Source: Asparagopsis taxiformis
Lineage: Eukaryota; Rhodophyta; Florideophyceae; Bonnemaisoniales; Bonnemaisoniaceae
Direction: 5' to 3'
Length of the DNA stretch: 64,000 nucleotides
Assembly: GCA_030407315.1 (NCBI GenBank)
Contig: JALQPE010002014.1
Coordinates: forward strand, 1 to 64,000
Shown here: piece by piece, positions 1-11,961 of the stretch
How the letters are laid out: every line of letters starts with the position of its first letter
Position numbering within the stretch: the first letter of the stretch is position 1
The notes under the pieces: model-generated
Seen by the model: only the letters and a program-made list of their open reading frames with translations
What the model was told of the DNA's origin: nothing
Database searches by the model: none
Program-made: the position numbers and the translations under genes

Positions 1-1095
1 TTCTGATGATATGAACACATGCGTCTGAACCTTGGTCAGCCAGAACCGTGGTTTCCACGGCGCCATTATAGAACGATGCAGAAAATAGAGAGGAGTTTGT
101 CGAGGGATAGCTGCCGAGCAGAAGACAACTGTCCCACATGCCCCCAGATTTTCTCATCTTCTTTGAAGCACGGTACTCGGCTATTAGCTTCTTCTTTTCA
201 GGCTCTGTAGTTTTTTGCAGTCCAACAAGAAGTGCTTTTTCGGACAGCTTGGGTTAAGGCAGCTCGGTTTATCGCGCTTTTTGTTTGGTGCAGGAGGAGG
301 AGGTCTGTCCAGATACGGCTTCGCTGTTGGAGTGCTAGACCTATGTCTCGAGCTATTTCGCTTTCCCCTTCCGTGATAACGGCTTTTGGATGCAGTTGGA
401 ATCGGGTCACCGTCAGAATCCCCGTTGGCCTGCATTGACGCATTTGCAGCGTCATGACGATCTAGAGCAGCCGCTTCTTTTGCTGTCTCTCTGAGGAATG
501 ACTGGTAGTCATTTCGGAATACTTCTTTGCGGAGTTTGAATGTCGAGACATTCTCTTACGGAGGCCTGGATGCGTAATCCTTTTCAGATATGGCCAACAG
601 CTAGTTCGGGCTGAGTATTAATAAAGTTTGCGTACCCGAGGGCTTGTAAACGCTGAGAGTAACGCAGTCCTAATTGCCATACTTGAAGCTCTAATGATCT
701 TTCCGATCGATCCATATACAGTCCTGACAATCCATGCTCAATTTGAGCTAAGTCGTAGTCTTCAGGCTTAATTTCCGCTCTCTGCGCCACACATTCTTTC
801 AGTTGCTCCTCTGTAATGTCGTCCGAGCATGCAGCACTGACCCATTGCGCAGTGACAAAAAGGTCTAGGATAGACTTATCGATAGAATTCCTGTACGACG
901 TAGCCGGTATTGTGATTCCCTGTTCCTTCGATTTTTCTTGAACTCGACGTTCATAGATTGTGCGTTTCGTGTCGAACAAAACGAAATCTTCCGTTGAGAT
1001 TCCAGTAAGACGAGGTGCTTCGAGGTTTCCACAATCGTTTGCGGAATTCGCGAGGTGTCATGCGACTCTGTTGCGTCTTTTCCACGTTTTGGCAT
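1..1095 (-). pseudogene. degraded LTR-retrotransposon gag and start of protease (cut by window edge)
   Basis: Read on the minus strand, the pieces 1095-865, 979-584 and 535-184 give one gag-like protein if single-base frame changes are allowed near 975 and 580 and again near 215. The first part starts with an ATG at 1095 (MPKRGKDATES). The last gag part ends in a Cys-rich motif (CLNPSC then KKH then C), a variant of the retroviral zinc knuckle. Beyond it the segment 70-1 encodes TTVLADQGSDA, which fits the active-site turn of a retrotransposon aspartic protease (D-x-G-S/D). Pol would lie left of position 1. At least three frameshifts make it a pseudogene. The element family is uncertain; the order gag, knuckle, protease is what I rely on. 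Confidence 0.6.
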
Positions 1096-1538
1096 CGTCA
1101 GATGTCGCCTTCAGAGCAGCCAAGACCAGCACAAGCTTTTCCGAAAAGTAATTACTGTGACAACTCGTGATGGCGAGCCGGATCTGTGGCAGTATCTGGT
1201 GAAGTGTGCCGAGGAAAGGGAGATGGAAAGTACACGAGATTGGTAATGGCGATGTCGCTCTGCCTTTTTTTTCCCTAGTGGACCAGGAGAGGATGCCTTT
1301 ATAGAGTCGAGACCACAAGGCAACTTTGCAGCTATGCTCACCGTTGCTGTTAGACTGTCTTGTGGGTAGTGCAACCCAGAAGATAATATTTGTCTATGGT
1401 GTGTATCCTTCATTCAGCATGGGCCCATTATTACTTGTCCTTCATCAATGCAGGCTAGTAAGGTATGGGTAGCTACAGTGCCGGTATCAGTATCGCCTGG
1501 GTAGCGCAACGTCAGCCAATAGAAGACGGACCAATATC
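1096..1538 (-). other. leader or LTR-like DNA upstream of the gag remnant
   Basis: No gene seen. On the minus strand a TATA-like CTATAAAGG lies at 1304-1296, about 200 bases upstream of the gag ATG at 1095. That is where a 5' LTR promoter would be. The partner LTR is outside the window, so the LTR borders cannot be set. Confidence 0.3.
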
Positions 1539-3030
1539 CTAGTCTGGATTAGCCAGCTCTAGTAAGGCGTTACACTCTTCACCTCGCGTCTCATACCGAG
1601 CGGCAAACACTGTATACTCCAGTCCCTCAGTCTTCGATGCCACACGCATCCCCTTCTTGTACCGAGGACTGTTCACCTCCATCACTCGTTCCTCACATCC
1701 AGCAATCTCACAATACCTCTTCATCATCATCGTAGACCCATTGAAATGTACAATATGTCCGGGAGTAGCACAGCTTCCAAACTTGTCACAGAGGACTCTG
1801 CTGACGGCATGGTGTTGATAGACGAGTTGGTGTGAATGCAGATGGGAGATTGCTTGAGCATCAATACAGCCTTCGTCAGTTGGGGAGGGAGTCGGAGATG
1901 GGGTCGGAGATAGGGGCTCTGGCATAAAAGGGAGCGTTGTTTCGATCGTCGTAACTTCTGGAGAGGGTTCTGCAAGATCGAGAGGAGAGGGCTTTGCGAT
2001 ATCAAGCGGAGAGGGCTCTACAAGATTCGGTGATGAGGGTACGGGAGGACCAGCTGAAGGTTCTTCCTCATCAGGGGGACTTCAAGAGGTGTGGGGTCGA
2101 GAGCTATTGAGGTACACAAACTTTCAGTATTTGCAGTACCAGAACACAACTCATCGGGAAGACACTCCGGCTCTGTACATGAACAGAAGAGGTCATTTGG
2201 ATTATTTGGCACACATATACACCGAGACGCTCCATCACATGCAGAAATGTTTCCAACAGCGTCGACGTCCGCACATAGATGAGAATCGAGACATTCGGAG
2301 GATGCACTGCAAGACTCCAGAGAACCTTTTGTACCAGGGGAACATTCAAGAGGTGGGGGGCCGAGTGAAGTAGAAACACAAATACTCATCCCATTCTCGC
2401 CAGATGCGCATTGCTCTCCAGGAATAAAGCCCGGTTCTGCACATGAACATATCAAGTCATCAGGATTAAGGGGCAAACATATACATTCAGACTGTCCATT
2501 ACATAACGAGAAACTGCTACCATCAAGAAAAGCACATAAGTGAGTTGCAGCGCAATCAGACAGTGTACTGCACCGTTCTAGAGTCAATCCCCCAGAACTC
2601 TGTCTTTCTTTCGTAGGAACCGTATCTACTCCCTGTTTTCGACTCTGTGCATGGCCTCCTCTCAATGCATAGCTGTTCAACTTGTTCCGAGTGTCAGGAA
2701 ATCGCGATTTAAAACTTGAGTACTGATTCACTTGCGTGACCGGCTTCGGATACTGCTGTTGTCTCGCTTGGATGAATTTCAACTCCCTGAAACCGACCCT
2801 CCTCGAGTACGAAGTTTTACGCCGGTCACTCACGCTATAGCGATTATAATAGGAATTGATGCCAAGACGAATGGATTTGTGAGCTTTAAGGTTCTTCTGA
2901 GGGAGCGGTTTCTTAGAGCACCACCATTAGCAGTGTATTCTCTCGGAGTGAGGGCACCTGATGGCGGAGAGAGAAGACAGAGAAGCAAGAGCGCTAGAAT
3001 GATGGCCAAGAGTGAGGAAGGCGTACGCAT
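1539..3030 (-). CDS. secreted Cys-repeat protein, reading frame interrupted twice
   Basis: The ATG at 3030 opens a clear signal peptide (MRTPSSLLAIILALLLL, then SPPSGA). A basic stretch follows, then two copies of a Cys-rich repeat of about 55 residues (around 2600-2400 and 2330-2130) with the shared core CIC.P.NP.DL.CSC.EP. Next come a Pro/Ser/Glu linker rich in EPSP and SPTP, and a C-terminal domain of about 110 residues with five Cys. The frame changes once between about 2930 and 2830, and once at the five-base G run at 2074-2078 (C run on the coding strand). Across this run the upstream and downstream frames join exactly, so it is a one-base homopolymer indel or an assembly error. I do not recognise the C-terminal domain. 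Likely extracellular; function unknown. Confidence 0.6.
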
Positions 3031-3130
3031 GGTGGTGGGAAGCTGAATGTGAAGCAGAAATGGAAAGGAATTGGTTTCAATGGATTTACGGCTGTGGGAT
3101 GGGTGTGGAGAAGCTGGTCGCTGGGCTGCA

Positions 3131-3140
3131 CCTTTATGTA
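3131..3140 (-). promoter_or_regulatory. TATA-like box of the Cys-repeat gene
   Basis: The minus strand reads TACATAAAGG about 100 bases upstream of the ATG at 3030, a usual spacing for a TATA element with a short leader. Only sequence and position support it. Confidence 0.3.
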
Positions 3141-3669
3141 CTCTCGGCCGCGTAGTGAGAACTAAATTAAATAGTACATTCAAGTGGGTAACAGTGCAAC
3201 ATGCAACGAAACGACAACTTGAGGATACTGGTGTACTCGTGTGACGGGGGAGATTTTTGACATGGATAGAATCTCGTCACACAGTGCTTGGCATCAGGGG
3301 TGTTGTGGTTTCTGGTTGCGTCACCAGTGCTGAAGTTTGAGGAATCATTGGTTGACGAAGCGGTTGCCGATTATTGGACCGAGTGTACATGACATGTGAT
3401 TTAATGTGTCACGACGGCCAATGCTGGACTATAAAGAATGTCGAACCTGCGCAGACAGTAGAAGTGGCATGCCACCTAATATATGGATATCCCAACAGCC
3501 AAAGGTAAACCAATGGGAACGATAGGTAATCCGAGCAGCTGCTCTATTTTGATACCGCAAAGCATAGCGACCGGGTGCAATTATTGGTGTAAAAAAACGT
3601 GACACGGATGCGAGCGATCTTGTTCGCTAACGACGGCGCAGTGTTATAAATACTTGCGCGCTCTACGTT
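3141..3669. other. intergenic, nothing recognised
   Basis: No coherent ORF, repeat or RNA seen. Ends where dispersed repeat A begins. Confidence 0.4.
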
Positions 3670-4735
3670 TATTACAGTTGTTTCTGTAATAGCTAATTGG
3701 TAGCTGCTGCATGGCTGTGAAAAGACAAGATCACTCGTCACATTCGGACCTGTGCACGCAGAGCATTCGCTGAATACGTTTATCGTGAGTTGAAACAACT
3801 TGTCGATCAGCCAACCACTCTAATTACTCAATAGAATGTAAACAGCGCTGAAATCCATCGGCCGTCCAATGTTCTTGCCTGCATCATCCGCCAATCCGAC
3901 ACCAAGCCATGACATGAACGCTATAAAGCTGGTTCTGGTATCAACGATTGTTCACACAGCGCAAGGCAACGGCTCGCATAGTCCAGACCAATCAACAACG
4001 AGTAATCACATACCGCCCACAACTTTCTAAACTCCAGTTCCATCAGGCAAAGTCCCACAATGCCCACATATCAAGTATGTAGTCGCCCATCGATCACACC
4101 TGACACTTTGGTGCACTAGATATCAGCACAACCACCCGCTGATAACAAAAACCCTCTCACATGCGATTCTCTGACACCGAAAAGGAGGCTCCCAGCAGTG
4201 ACTAACGCGCCCACGAGTGCCGTCGAGTTCATCTGGTCACGAAACGCAGTGAGCTTGCAGCAGTACGGAAGCAGTGCATGGTCAGGAATGGCCGAGACGA
4301 CCCGACGTGCTCATGGCGGTTCAGACAGAGGGGATGACGGCTCTTGTGTGGAAGGCGCGAGTGTTGATCGGTATGGAAAAGTTGTTAGTTATCATCAAGT
4401 GTTTCTGAGCCGGCCCTTTCCGCCCGTTGACGCGTGCATCTGTAGTGATAAGGAGCTGGTGGAACGGTGCACATTGTGTTGGAACGGCTCCGGCCGGTGG
4501 ACTGGGCAGTTTGCGTGACCTGGCGTGCGACGCGACGGCAGAGGTACCCACTACGACACAGCAAACCTTTCGAAAAAACTTTCTATTAAATTTATTTATC
4601 CCACACGTACCATGTCCTGCGTGACCGGTGCGATTACTGCGGTACTCTGAATATATCGCGACAATTGGAATATATTTGAAAAATCTGGGTCTCTCCAGTT
4701 ATTTTCGTAAAGCACAAATCTGCTGTCGAGGAGAT
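3670..4735 (+). repeat. dispersed repeat A, copy 1 (unoccupied Cop-1 target)
   Basis: This stretch is repeated at 18553-19503 in the same orientation with scattered substitutions and small indels. It begins near TTGTTTCTGTAATAGCTAAT and ends just after TTATTTTCGTAAAGCA. Short ORFs inside it are not kept between the two copies, so I treat it as noncoding. Copy 2 is interrupted exactly at TCGTA by Cop-1, while copy 1 keeps this site uninterrupted at about 4708-4712. Confidence 0.8.
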
Positions 4736-5362
4736 ATTTTTGCGCACCTGCATTGTCAGAAACGTATAACAATTCGATAGACAAAATGTGCCACACCTGT
4801 CGAGCCACATCATGAATCATGAAGTGTTGCGCGTAACGCGCAAATCTTTGAGATGCACGCTCCCGCATGGCGCAAGTGCTGGAAAGGGTCGAGCGATGAG
4901 CAGTGTCACGCAAATTTCCGCCGCCGGTACCACCCTCATTTTTGGGTTCTTTGAGAGATGTAACTTTAGAGCTTATTTATAGCCCATTATTACCATAGCC
5001 AATGAAAAGTTGCCATCACAGATGAAGAAGGGGTGCTCAGCATTCTCAGCCAATCAAAAGTCAGGGGAGATTTGCCAGGTTTACTGTAAGACAGACAGCT
5101 CATGATAATGTGCGCTCCTTGGGTTTATTTTTACTGGCGCTCCCCATTACAAAATTGCGGTGTAGCTTCACACCCTGCGCAGAAAACACTCCCACATGGC
5201 GATTGCCAAAGACCACTAGTCACGTTTGCTCAACTTTCACTCGCTCCCGAGTCCCAGACATGCATGGGACAATGTGCTTGGTGTCAAGCATTTCTATCCT
5301 CCCGGTCGCAGAACTTGACACTTTGCTTACATATTATCATATCCATGAGAGCCGAAACCGTC
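4736..5362. other. intergenic, nothing recognised
   Basis: No supported gene. This is the 3' side of the haloperoxidase-like pseudogene; short ORFs on both strands show no family signal. Confidence 0.4.
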
Positions 5363-6855
5363 TCATTGCCTGCATGGTGGCAAGAAATCATTGTCCGGAG
5401 CTATACAGCTGAGTCTGTTAATTAATTCCGTTGCGACATTCCTTCCAATTTCTCGCCCCGCTTCCACAGCAGGCCTCAAGTTATTCCCGCTCCTAATGCG
5501 ACCCTCACTGCACACGTCGGCAAGATCTGTCCTAAAATCTCTGATCCGAACGACGACATCAGAAGTAGGCAGAACACCAGGTTGAACGTTCGATGTTCCC
5601 TGTTCAATAACTCGTTCAATGAAAAAGTCATCCGTCGCCAAAAGTGTTTCCACCACCTCAGCGTAACACTGGCAGACAGCCGAATGTGCACTCGGAAATT
5701 CCGGAATGCTTTGCGTGCGGATCAATGACCCATAATCCTGTCCAAGCATTGTAGAACCATTCCTGTCCGGATCTCAACGTCTTTGTACAATTCATTTACA
5801 AGTGTTATAGGTCTCACTGCATCATGTCTCCTCTTTTCCCTCCATGTCAATAACGTTGTTTCGTACGACCCGACAGTGATTGCAAACGTCAGTAAGAATG
5901 CATCTCGGAATTTGAGGTTGCCTGCACGAGCGAGGAACCCAACAGACATGCCAAGACTTCAAAGTCATCCACCACTAATTGATCATCCGTAACCTCTGCA
6001 GACAACGAAAGCATCTCATCGACATCCCTGCAAATGCGTCGCACAAGTCTATTTGATTGCGTCGCTTGTCAGGCGCACAGGTGGCATCGCGTCGAATCTC
6101 TGCAGGGTATGGTCTGCGAACTGTCTGATTTCTTGCAAACGACTCTGAAAGGAACGGCAGTTCAATAAATGCCGCCTGCGGCGCAACTGCTTGCTGGATA
6201 GAATATGAGCCTATAATGTTGGGTCTGACATTTTCAATAAGCGGCGTCCAGCGACGGAGATCCTTGATGTCATTCGGCGCATTGATCGGTATATAGCCTG
6301 TCACATCTTGGAATGGCATAATGTTGGCAGCAGAACCGTCATCCATTCCAAGAGCGTTCATACCATCATTTTCAAACTGTGAGAGAATTTCAGCTGCAAC
6401 ACGGAAGCCTGTGAGCAGATCTTCTCTAGCTGGATCGTCATCTTGCACATCTTCAGCACGAATTGGCAGGTTGAAGTCGAGGTTTTCGGCAGCAATTGCT
6501 TGTACCGTTCTAGCGTCATCTTCACCGTATAATGAGAGGTAAGGGCGGCCGTAATTGAAGCAACTGCATATCCTTGTTGCACATCTGTCAGAAGACCGCG
6601 ACGGGCGATCGGCTCTGAGCTGTTGAATAACAGGCCAGTGTCGGAGTACAAGACTAGGTTGTTGTACCATGCGACGTTATACAGAAAAATTACGCGATTC
6701 TGCAGTGGTTGCTCCAAGCGCTGGAAGAGCCCTGGCAAAAATGGTACAAAGTTGAAGGGAACGATAGGTGCTCGATCCGTGTCGATGCTTTGAGTGGTGG
6801 CAGAAATGAGAAGGGATGATAGGAACAGGGCAAATAGGGACGTGTACATCTTCAT
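5363..6855 (-). pseudogene. vanadium haloperoxidase / PAP2-superfamily-like pseudogene
   Basis: Minus-strand pieces 6855-6545, about 6560-6035, 5949-5750 and 5749-5363 follow one another in different frames, so at least three single-base frame changes are needed. The start (ATG 6855) opens a signal peptide (MKMYTSLFALFLSSLLIS). The phosphate/vanadate site motifs of the PAP2 and vanadium haloperoxidase superfamily are seen in order: K-x6-R-P in EKRRHDAVRP, then PSxH in PEFPSAHS. The third motif, normally SR followed by the vanadate-bound His, reads EGRIRSGNNLRPAVEAG: the usual Ser and His are missing. In live enzymes the site binds vanadate and oxidises halides with peroxide, usually outside the cell or in the apoplast. 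Frameshifts plus loss of the last ligand mean it is dead, or at best a non-haloperoxidase relic. Confidence 0.72.
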
Positions 6856-8630
6856 GGCAATGTCGGGTGGATGTCACTTGTGCGCATGCCGTGTGATTCA
6901 TGCCGAGTTGAATTTATTGGAGGTAGTTGCCTCAGAGCGCGCGGGTAGAACATGGTAGTGCCGTGGCAAAGCAAGCACGTGACGGAAGCCATCACAACAC
7001 TGCGATGTTGGTGTATGGAATTGTTTTCAGCGCGCTTGTAGCTGAAAGGTAGAGGCGCATATCATGTGGCTGCAGATGACGGGGAGCATTGTAGACGGAG
7101 CAAATAGCACGGGCAAATATGGCAGATCAATCTAGCAGTGGCCCGTCCAGATTGAGTTTGAAAGGCGAAAAACGAATTTATTAGTTTTTTAAAAACAATT
7201 GCTTCAAATTTGATTAGAAAGGGCTCCTGGAAGCCAAGTCGTACGTCGGTACTGTCCCAGACCGCAGTACATCGAACTTCGATGATCGAAGCGAGCACGT
7301 CGGTTGACTACGTGGAGCTGTGATGAACTGGTCCAAGCTGATCCAGTCATGATGCAAACCACTCTCGAGCTATGACACAAGACTGAAAATTAACACTCCT
7401 ATCCACCAATTCTAACATGCAATACAACAGTCCTACTGCATTGACGTGGCTCTTCTGCTGAACCTGCAGCCTTCCGATACCTGTTTTATTGATGGTGCCA
7501 TCAACCACGAATTTGCTTTTGTACATTCATTTCAGTAGTCTTAAACTGTACTCTAACCCAGGACCAAACTTCCGAATAGTCGCTTTTCTATCTCGCTACT
7601 GGGCGAAACACAATCATGCGCAAATATTGTAGAGGTTCCCCGTCGGCGTCGGTGAGAGGTGGTTCTCGTGTTCTGACAAGTTTGGAAAATCATTAGAGAG
7701 CCCGCATCGGCTCGACATATTAAACGTGTTGATGCATTGAAGGCAGTGGCATAGTGAAGAAATATCAACCATCCATAGTCTCAAACGCAACGGTATTATT
7801 AGAGTACCTTGATGATCTCGTGAGAAAACCATCTAAAATACAACAATACAAATGGAAATTCCTTAGACCAGTCAGTCGCACGATCTGCAATGGGGATGGA
7901 ATCTTTTCCTGCAGTGGAGTTCTACAGTGACTCAAATTTCACCATGGCCTATTTCTCCTAGGGCACTACAGTGCTGATGCATTGCTAAAACCTCGCCATG
8001 GTCTCTGCACCGAGCTAGAAATTTAACATTAATGAATTTTGTAGACTCATCTACAATGGAAATATGCGGAAGAAAGCGCCAAGGATAGCGTATGCAAATT
8101 GCACTAAGCTCACGTCAACTCTAGCACAGTAATGAGGAAGAGATTGACGTGGTGCTCGGCATAAGAGAAGATATTATTGTTTCAGACATCAATATAAACA
8201 GATAACATCGAGCGCTTCGGAAAAATACAAAGGCACACATCAAAGAGAATCAAAATTTCAACCAACCAGGTACCAGCAAGTATCGCCTTTTCGTCATCGC
8301 CGACTCGCGAAAGTGGTCGGCGCGCTTTCCCACTCGTTGTATAGCAGAGTTTTATACCACTCGCTTTTCAAAGTGGTTGCACTCGGTCCTGGAGTCATTT
8401 ATAAACATACTGACGAATGACTTGTACATTACACTAGCATTACAGCTCAGCACTGATATTTAATGACACGCCGGCGATCAACGCGGCGACAATAATCAGG
8501 TAAGACAACTGCTGGGCAAGTCTAATTTTGAATACCAATGCGCACCCAAGCTAATGTGCTCTGCGCCGTGTTTCCGAGTTTGAAATGAGCTCCACATGAC
8601 GTCCAAATGGGCTGTTTATCCTCGAATGAC
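6856..8630. other. intergenic, no gene recognised
   Basis: About 1.8 kb without a supportable gene. It is the upstream side of the haloperoxidase-like pseudogene. A direct GTGGT/AAAGTGGT-rich stretch near 8310-8390 and a TATAAA-type string near 8400 are seen but have no gene behind them. Confidence 0.4.
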
Positions 8631-8634
8631 CGTT

Positions 8635-9530
8635 TCATGTGCGACGGTGCGTGGTCCCTGCAGAGCTATTCTGTCTGAAACGCTGCGCAGCAAAGTCGCC
8701 TGCGCGGAATGATCTCTCGAGATGAACAATATTTGTTCGAAATTGAACACCCTAAAGTGTGTGTTCAAGTAGCGCAGTGTCCCCGCAGTCGTTCCGAGGT
8801 CATCCAGAACTGGCACATGCACTTTTGCACAATGAACGCTCTTCTGTGCGTGCTGTCGCGGCACTCATGGTCATGTAGTTCGAAAGTGGCACTTCTCTGC
8901 TTTGCATCTTCCACGCGTTTTCGTGAATGATGCAATTGACATGTTGTCTGCCAGCAGAGAGAGCAGAGCTGTGTCATGCCGCCGAAAGGTGGAAGAACGT
9001 AAATTGTCTGTCAAGAACCATGTGATGATGTGGATTTTTGGATGTAGACGAAGCTCATAAATGAATGACAGTCATACCGCAAATTTATCTCGCAGAGCAA
9101 CATGGAGTCCATCATGGACTGTCCATCGCCTTTTGGTGACGCAAGCAGAGCTAACCGATGTAGCCTAGAGGCTGTACAGCAGAGAAGAAAATATTGAGGG
9201 GCAGATTGTGTCGACTTCTCATTGGACAAGCCACTGCTGCTTGATTCAACGCCACTGGATTCTGCCCCGATGGCCCAGCTGCGCCTTTTCGGTCGCTCAT
9301 AAACTGATCACTGTATGTGAAGAGATCCGAGTCCCTTGGCTGTTTATTGAAGGAGTGGAGCGACGGCGAACGACCAAGTACTGGATAGGTGCTAAACGTG
9401 GCTGTAAGTGTAGAGTTATTTATCACTGTATGGCCAGAAGTGAGTTTGTTGTAAAACCAATGAACCACATGTCCGGTGTGACTTTGTGGTCATACGAGGA
9501 TGAAGGTATTTATCCCACTTCCAACTTTTT
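8635..9530. repeat. segmental duplication unit A, left part
   Basis: Diverged copy of 24835-25650 in the same orientation; shared strings include GATGATCTCTCGAGA and TTCTCATTGGACAAGCCACTGC. Together with the part after 10080 it forms a duplicated block that carries the G1/G2 genes. No ORF in it is conserved between the copies. Confidence 0.7.
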
Positions 9531-9534
9531 TTAG

Positions 9535-10080
9535 CCCAAAACACCATTTGATACTATGTGACGAAAGACTTCAGAACGCAGTTTTACTGCAAGGTTTGCA
9601 GGAAGTTCATCTAGCCAACCCTGGGGGGTAGGAGTGCTATAGTCCTTCAGGTGTAACCCTGCCTGCGCATGTAGCAAATGGCCCCCCCAGAGGTGCCCAG
9701 GGCGACTATAAATTCTAAAAGGTCAGCAGGATGGAGGGGGGGGGGGTTCAACGGAAACAGAGAGGGATGTATGGGGGAAAGCGCGATGCAGTTTGGTTCG
9801 TGGGAGCTGGGATGCGAGTCTGCTTGCTCCTTGACCTGGCGTCAGTGATCGGGTGCTGCTTGGCGGCTGCCTCTGTCCTGTTATTGTCGCCGTCGATAAT
9901 TGGCATTGCAGCTAAAGCCGTGATTCAATCAATCGCAGCCCAGCCCCGGTACAGGGGATGCCCCTCCAATTTTTGGTTGCGTACTGTACCCGATACAGAA
10001 AGAGGCCCCGCCAACTACTCATCGTGCCTACACTATCGTTTTGATGTTAAAATATCTTCTGCGCGTCTTGAGATTCTATG
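9535..10080 (+). repeat. dispersed repeat C, copy 1 (contains the unoccupied MULE target)
   Basis: Matches 27985-28388 joined to 35681-35827, where the MULE splits it. Its position relative to the duplicated G gene differs (upstream of G1, downstream of G2), so repeat C moved independently of the segmental duplication. Inside are a 70-nt GC-rich hairpin (9621-9690), the TATA-like GACTATAAATTCTA near 9704-9717 and a run of 9-10 G near 9738. The string CAATCAATCGCAGCCCAGCC near 9930-9950 is the uninterrupted form of the MULE target. No coding capacity is conserved between the copies. Confidence 0.75.
9621..9690 (+). other. GC-rich hairpin, copy 1
   Basis: Arms CTGGGGGG (9621-9628) and CCCCCCAG (9683-9690) enclose TAGGAGTGCTATAGTCCTTCAG and a CCTGCCTG-containing loop. 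The same structure recurs at 28073-28141 and, on the minus strand, at 38555-38631. Confidence 0.7.
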
Positions 10081-10930
10081 ATCTGAACCTTCCCCTTTAG
10101 TTTGCAACGTGTCTCATCACTGCTGACTCACGTTAGAACTGCTGATGTCAGAATAACTGGACGTTTTCTATTGCCAAGGTCCATACAGTGTTTCACCAGG
10201 CACCTCTCCACGATTGATGTCAACCGCTTGCATTGTTGTGGACGCACCCCTGACGGAAAGGACAATGCATACTCGTCTCGCTATCCAATCCCATATCACA
10301 TGTAGTGCTGAGACGTGTTGAGAGCTGCTGATGTCAGAATAACTCGACGCTTATATTGTCCAGATTCGGACAGTCCATAACCACTCACCCCAGCGGTTGA
10401 CGTTAGCCGACACTATTGTTATAGGGGGATGCACTCCAGACGGAAAGAACAGCCCTTCTTTATCTCGTAGTCCAATCCCATGTCACGTTGTGGCAAATCG
10501 TCTGACAAACTGCAGAGTGAAACGCTGTATACAAGACATTCTAAAGACTATAACGTGTCGTTCTGCTCAGTACAGCATGTTGAACAGATAGAACTCTGGC
10601 ACTTACTCGTTCAACATGAGCAGCTATGCGATGTTTGGAATGACAAAACACACTATTGACAATATTTGGTTCTAACCTAGGAGGAGAAACTTGTTGCTTT
10701 CGTGAGACGCTTCCAAGGCATCGCCGTTATAAAGCACGAGCCTCATTGTGTGCATGTATTGTAATACACTTCAAATGAAACAAACCAGAACCACTTGCCG
10801 CCCACGCACCTTTATGCACACTTTTGTAGCCCAACAAAGCTGAAGAAACAATTGCGCAACTGCGTGCATGTTCCACCGGAACCTGACGGGAAGTGAACTG
10901 CGCATCTGACCATGTCAATGCCCGAAACAA

Positions 10931-10938
10931 TATAAATA
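10931..10938 (+). promoter_or_regulatory. TATA box of G1
   Basis: TATAAATA about 90 bases upstream of the G1 start, inside a block conserved with G2 (CAATGCCCGAAACAATA then AAATACATG). In G2 the box reads TACAAATA, so only the G1 copy keeps the consensus. Confidence 0.55.
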
Positions 10939-11029
10939 CATGCACTGCACTAGATTTGATCTCATCCTACTTGCTATCTCACGCTTGACGGTCATCAGGA
11001 CTTTTCAGAAGATGACCCATCCTCAAATC

Positions 11030-11961
11030 ATGACAAAACCTATCGTTATTCTTGTTCTTCTCACATTGGCAGTTCTGTCGACTGCAGCTTCGGTCCCAAG
11101 CCGAAATCAAAGGTCGCCAAACACCCCAAATCAATTGCTCATCATATCTTAAATGATGAATTGAGCACCTCAGAACGTCAGACAGTCAGCTGTGGCAGTA
11201 CATGCTCTTTTACGTTATGCAACGGGGACTCTGAAGTGCCCTTCTCTATCCCAAATATTGCCTCCGCTGGTCCTATCTGCCGTCGTAACGAAAATACTCC
11301 CTTGCTTGTACTGTCGACTGGTGAGGCTGAAGTTACTGGTCGCGGAGTTACAGGAACACCGATAAGTGATTATAATCCTACAGGTCTCACTCGACGTTTT
11401 TTGCCTAACTTCATCACGGTGTTTGAAACTACTGATTCAGAAGATATAGCTTCCGGTGTTGGACACAGGCGGTTACGCGGAAACCAGAACGAATTCCTTG
11501 ATGGACTATGTGCCAATCTACCTCTATCTTCAATTGAAGAGTCAGGAAATGTTGTGGATCTAAACGATACCAATGATTGCATTGCCTTCAACATTAGTGT
11601 TCCAAAAATACTCATAGAGCTGGAGTGGGATACTGGAGATGATCTAGATATGAGTGTGACTGAACCGGATGGAGAAGTATTGGACCGGTTAAATAGGATA
11701 ACTAATTCTGGAGTCTTTGTCCGCGATGTTCTATCAAATTGCGGTCTCAACCTCGTCCGCCGTGAGGAAGCTTTGTATTTGCCAAGTCCTCAAGTTCAAA
11801 ATGGCACTTACACTGTTGAAGCAACTCATTTCAATTGTGGAGATGGGCCGACAGTATGGAATATTAATGTCTACTTTGATGGTGTTCTCGAAATAGGCCG
11901 TTCTGGTCGCTCAAACCGGGACGATAATGAACAGATTATCCGCTTTTCATTCAACTTTTGA
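11030..11961 (+). pseudogene. G1: secreted Cys-containing protein, paralogue of G2, one-base frameshift
   Basis: The ATG at 11030 gives a signal peptide (MTKPIVILVLLTLAVLSTAAS). A one-base loss near 11094 (CGGTCCC against CGGTTTCC in G2) throws the frame into a stop at 11152; the rest of the protein is open in the next frame to 11961. The body matches G2 throughout: paired Cys near the N-terminus, the LEWDTGDDLD..VTEPDGE segment and the C-terminal HFNCGDGPT.WNINVYFDG. That last half resembles the YfaP/DUF2135-type beta-sandwich found in secreted proteins; this is my reading, not a database match. A single indel may be a recent mutation or an assembly error, since nothing else is broken. Confidence 0.65.

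Noticed and set aside
3544..3798. Minus-strand ORF (FSECSACTGPN) in repeat A
   Set aside because: The second copy at 18.57-18.79 kb has a shifted frame and other indels; no sign of coding selection.
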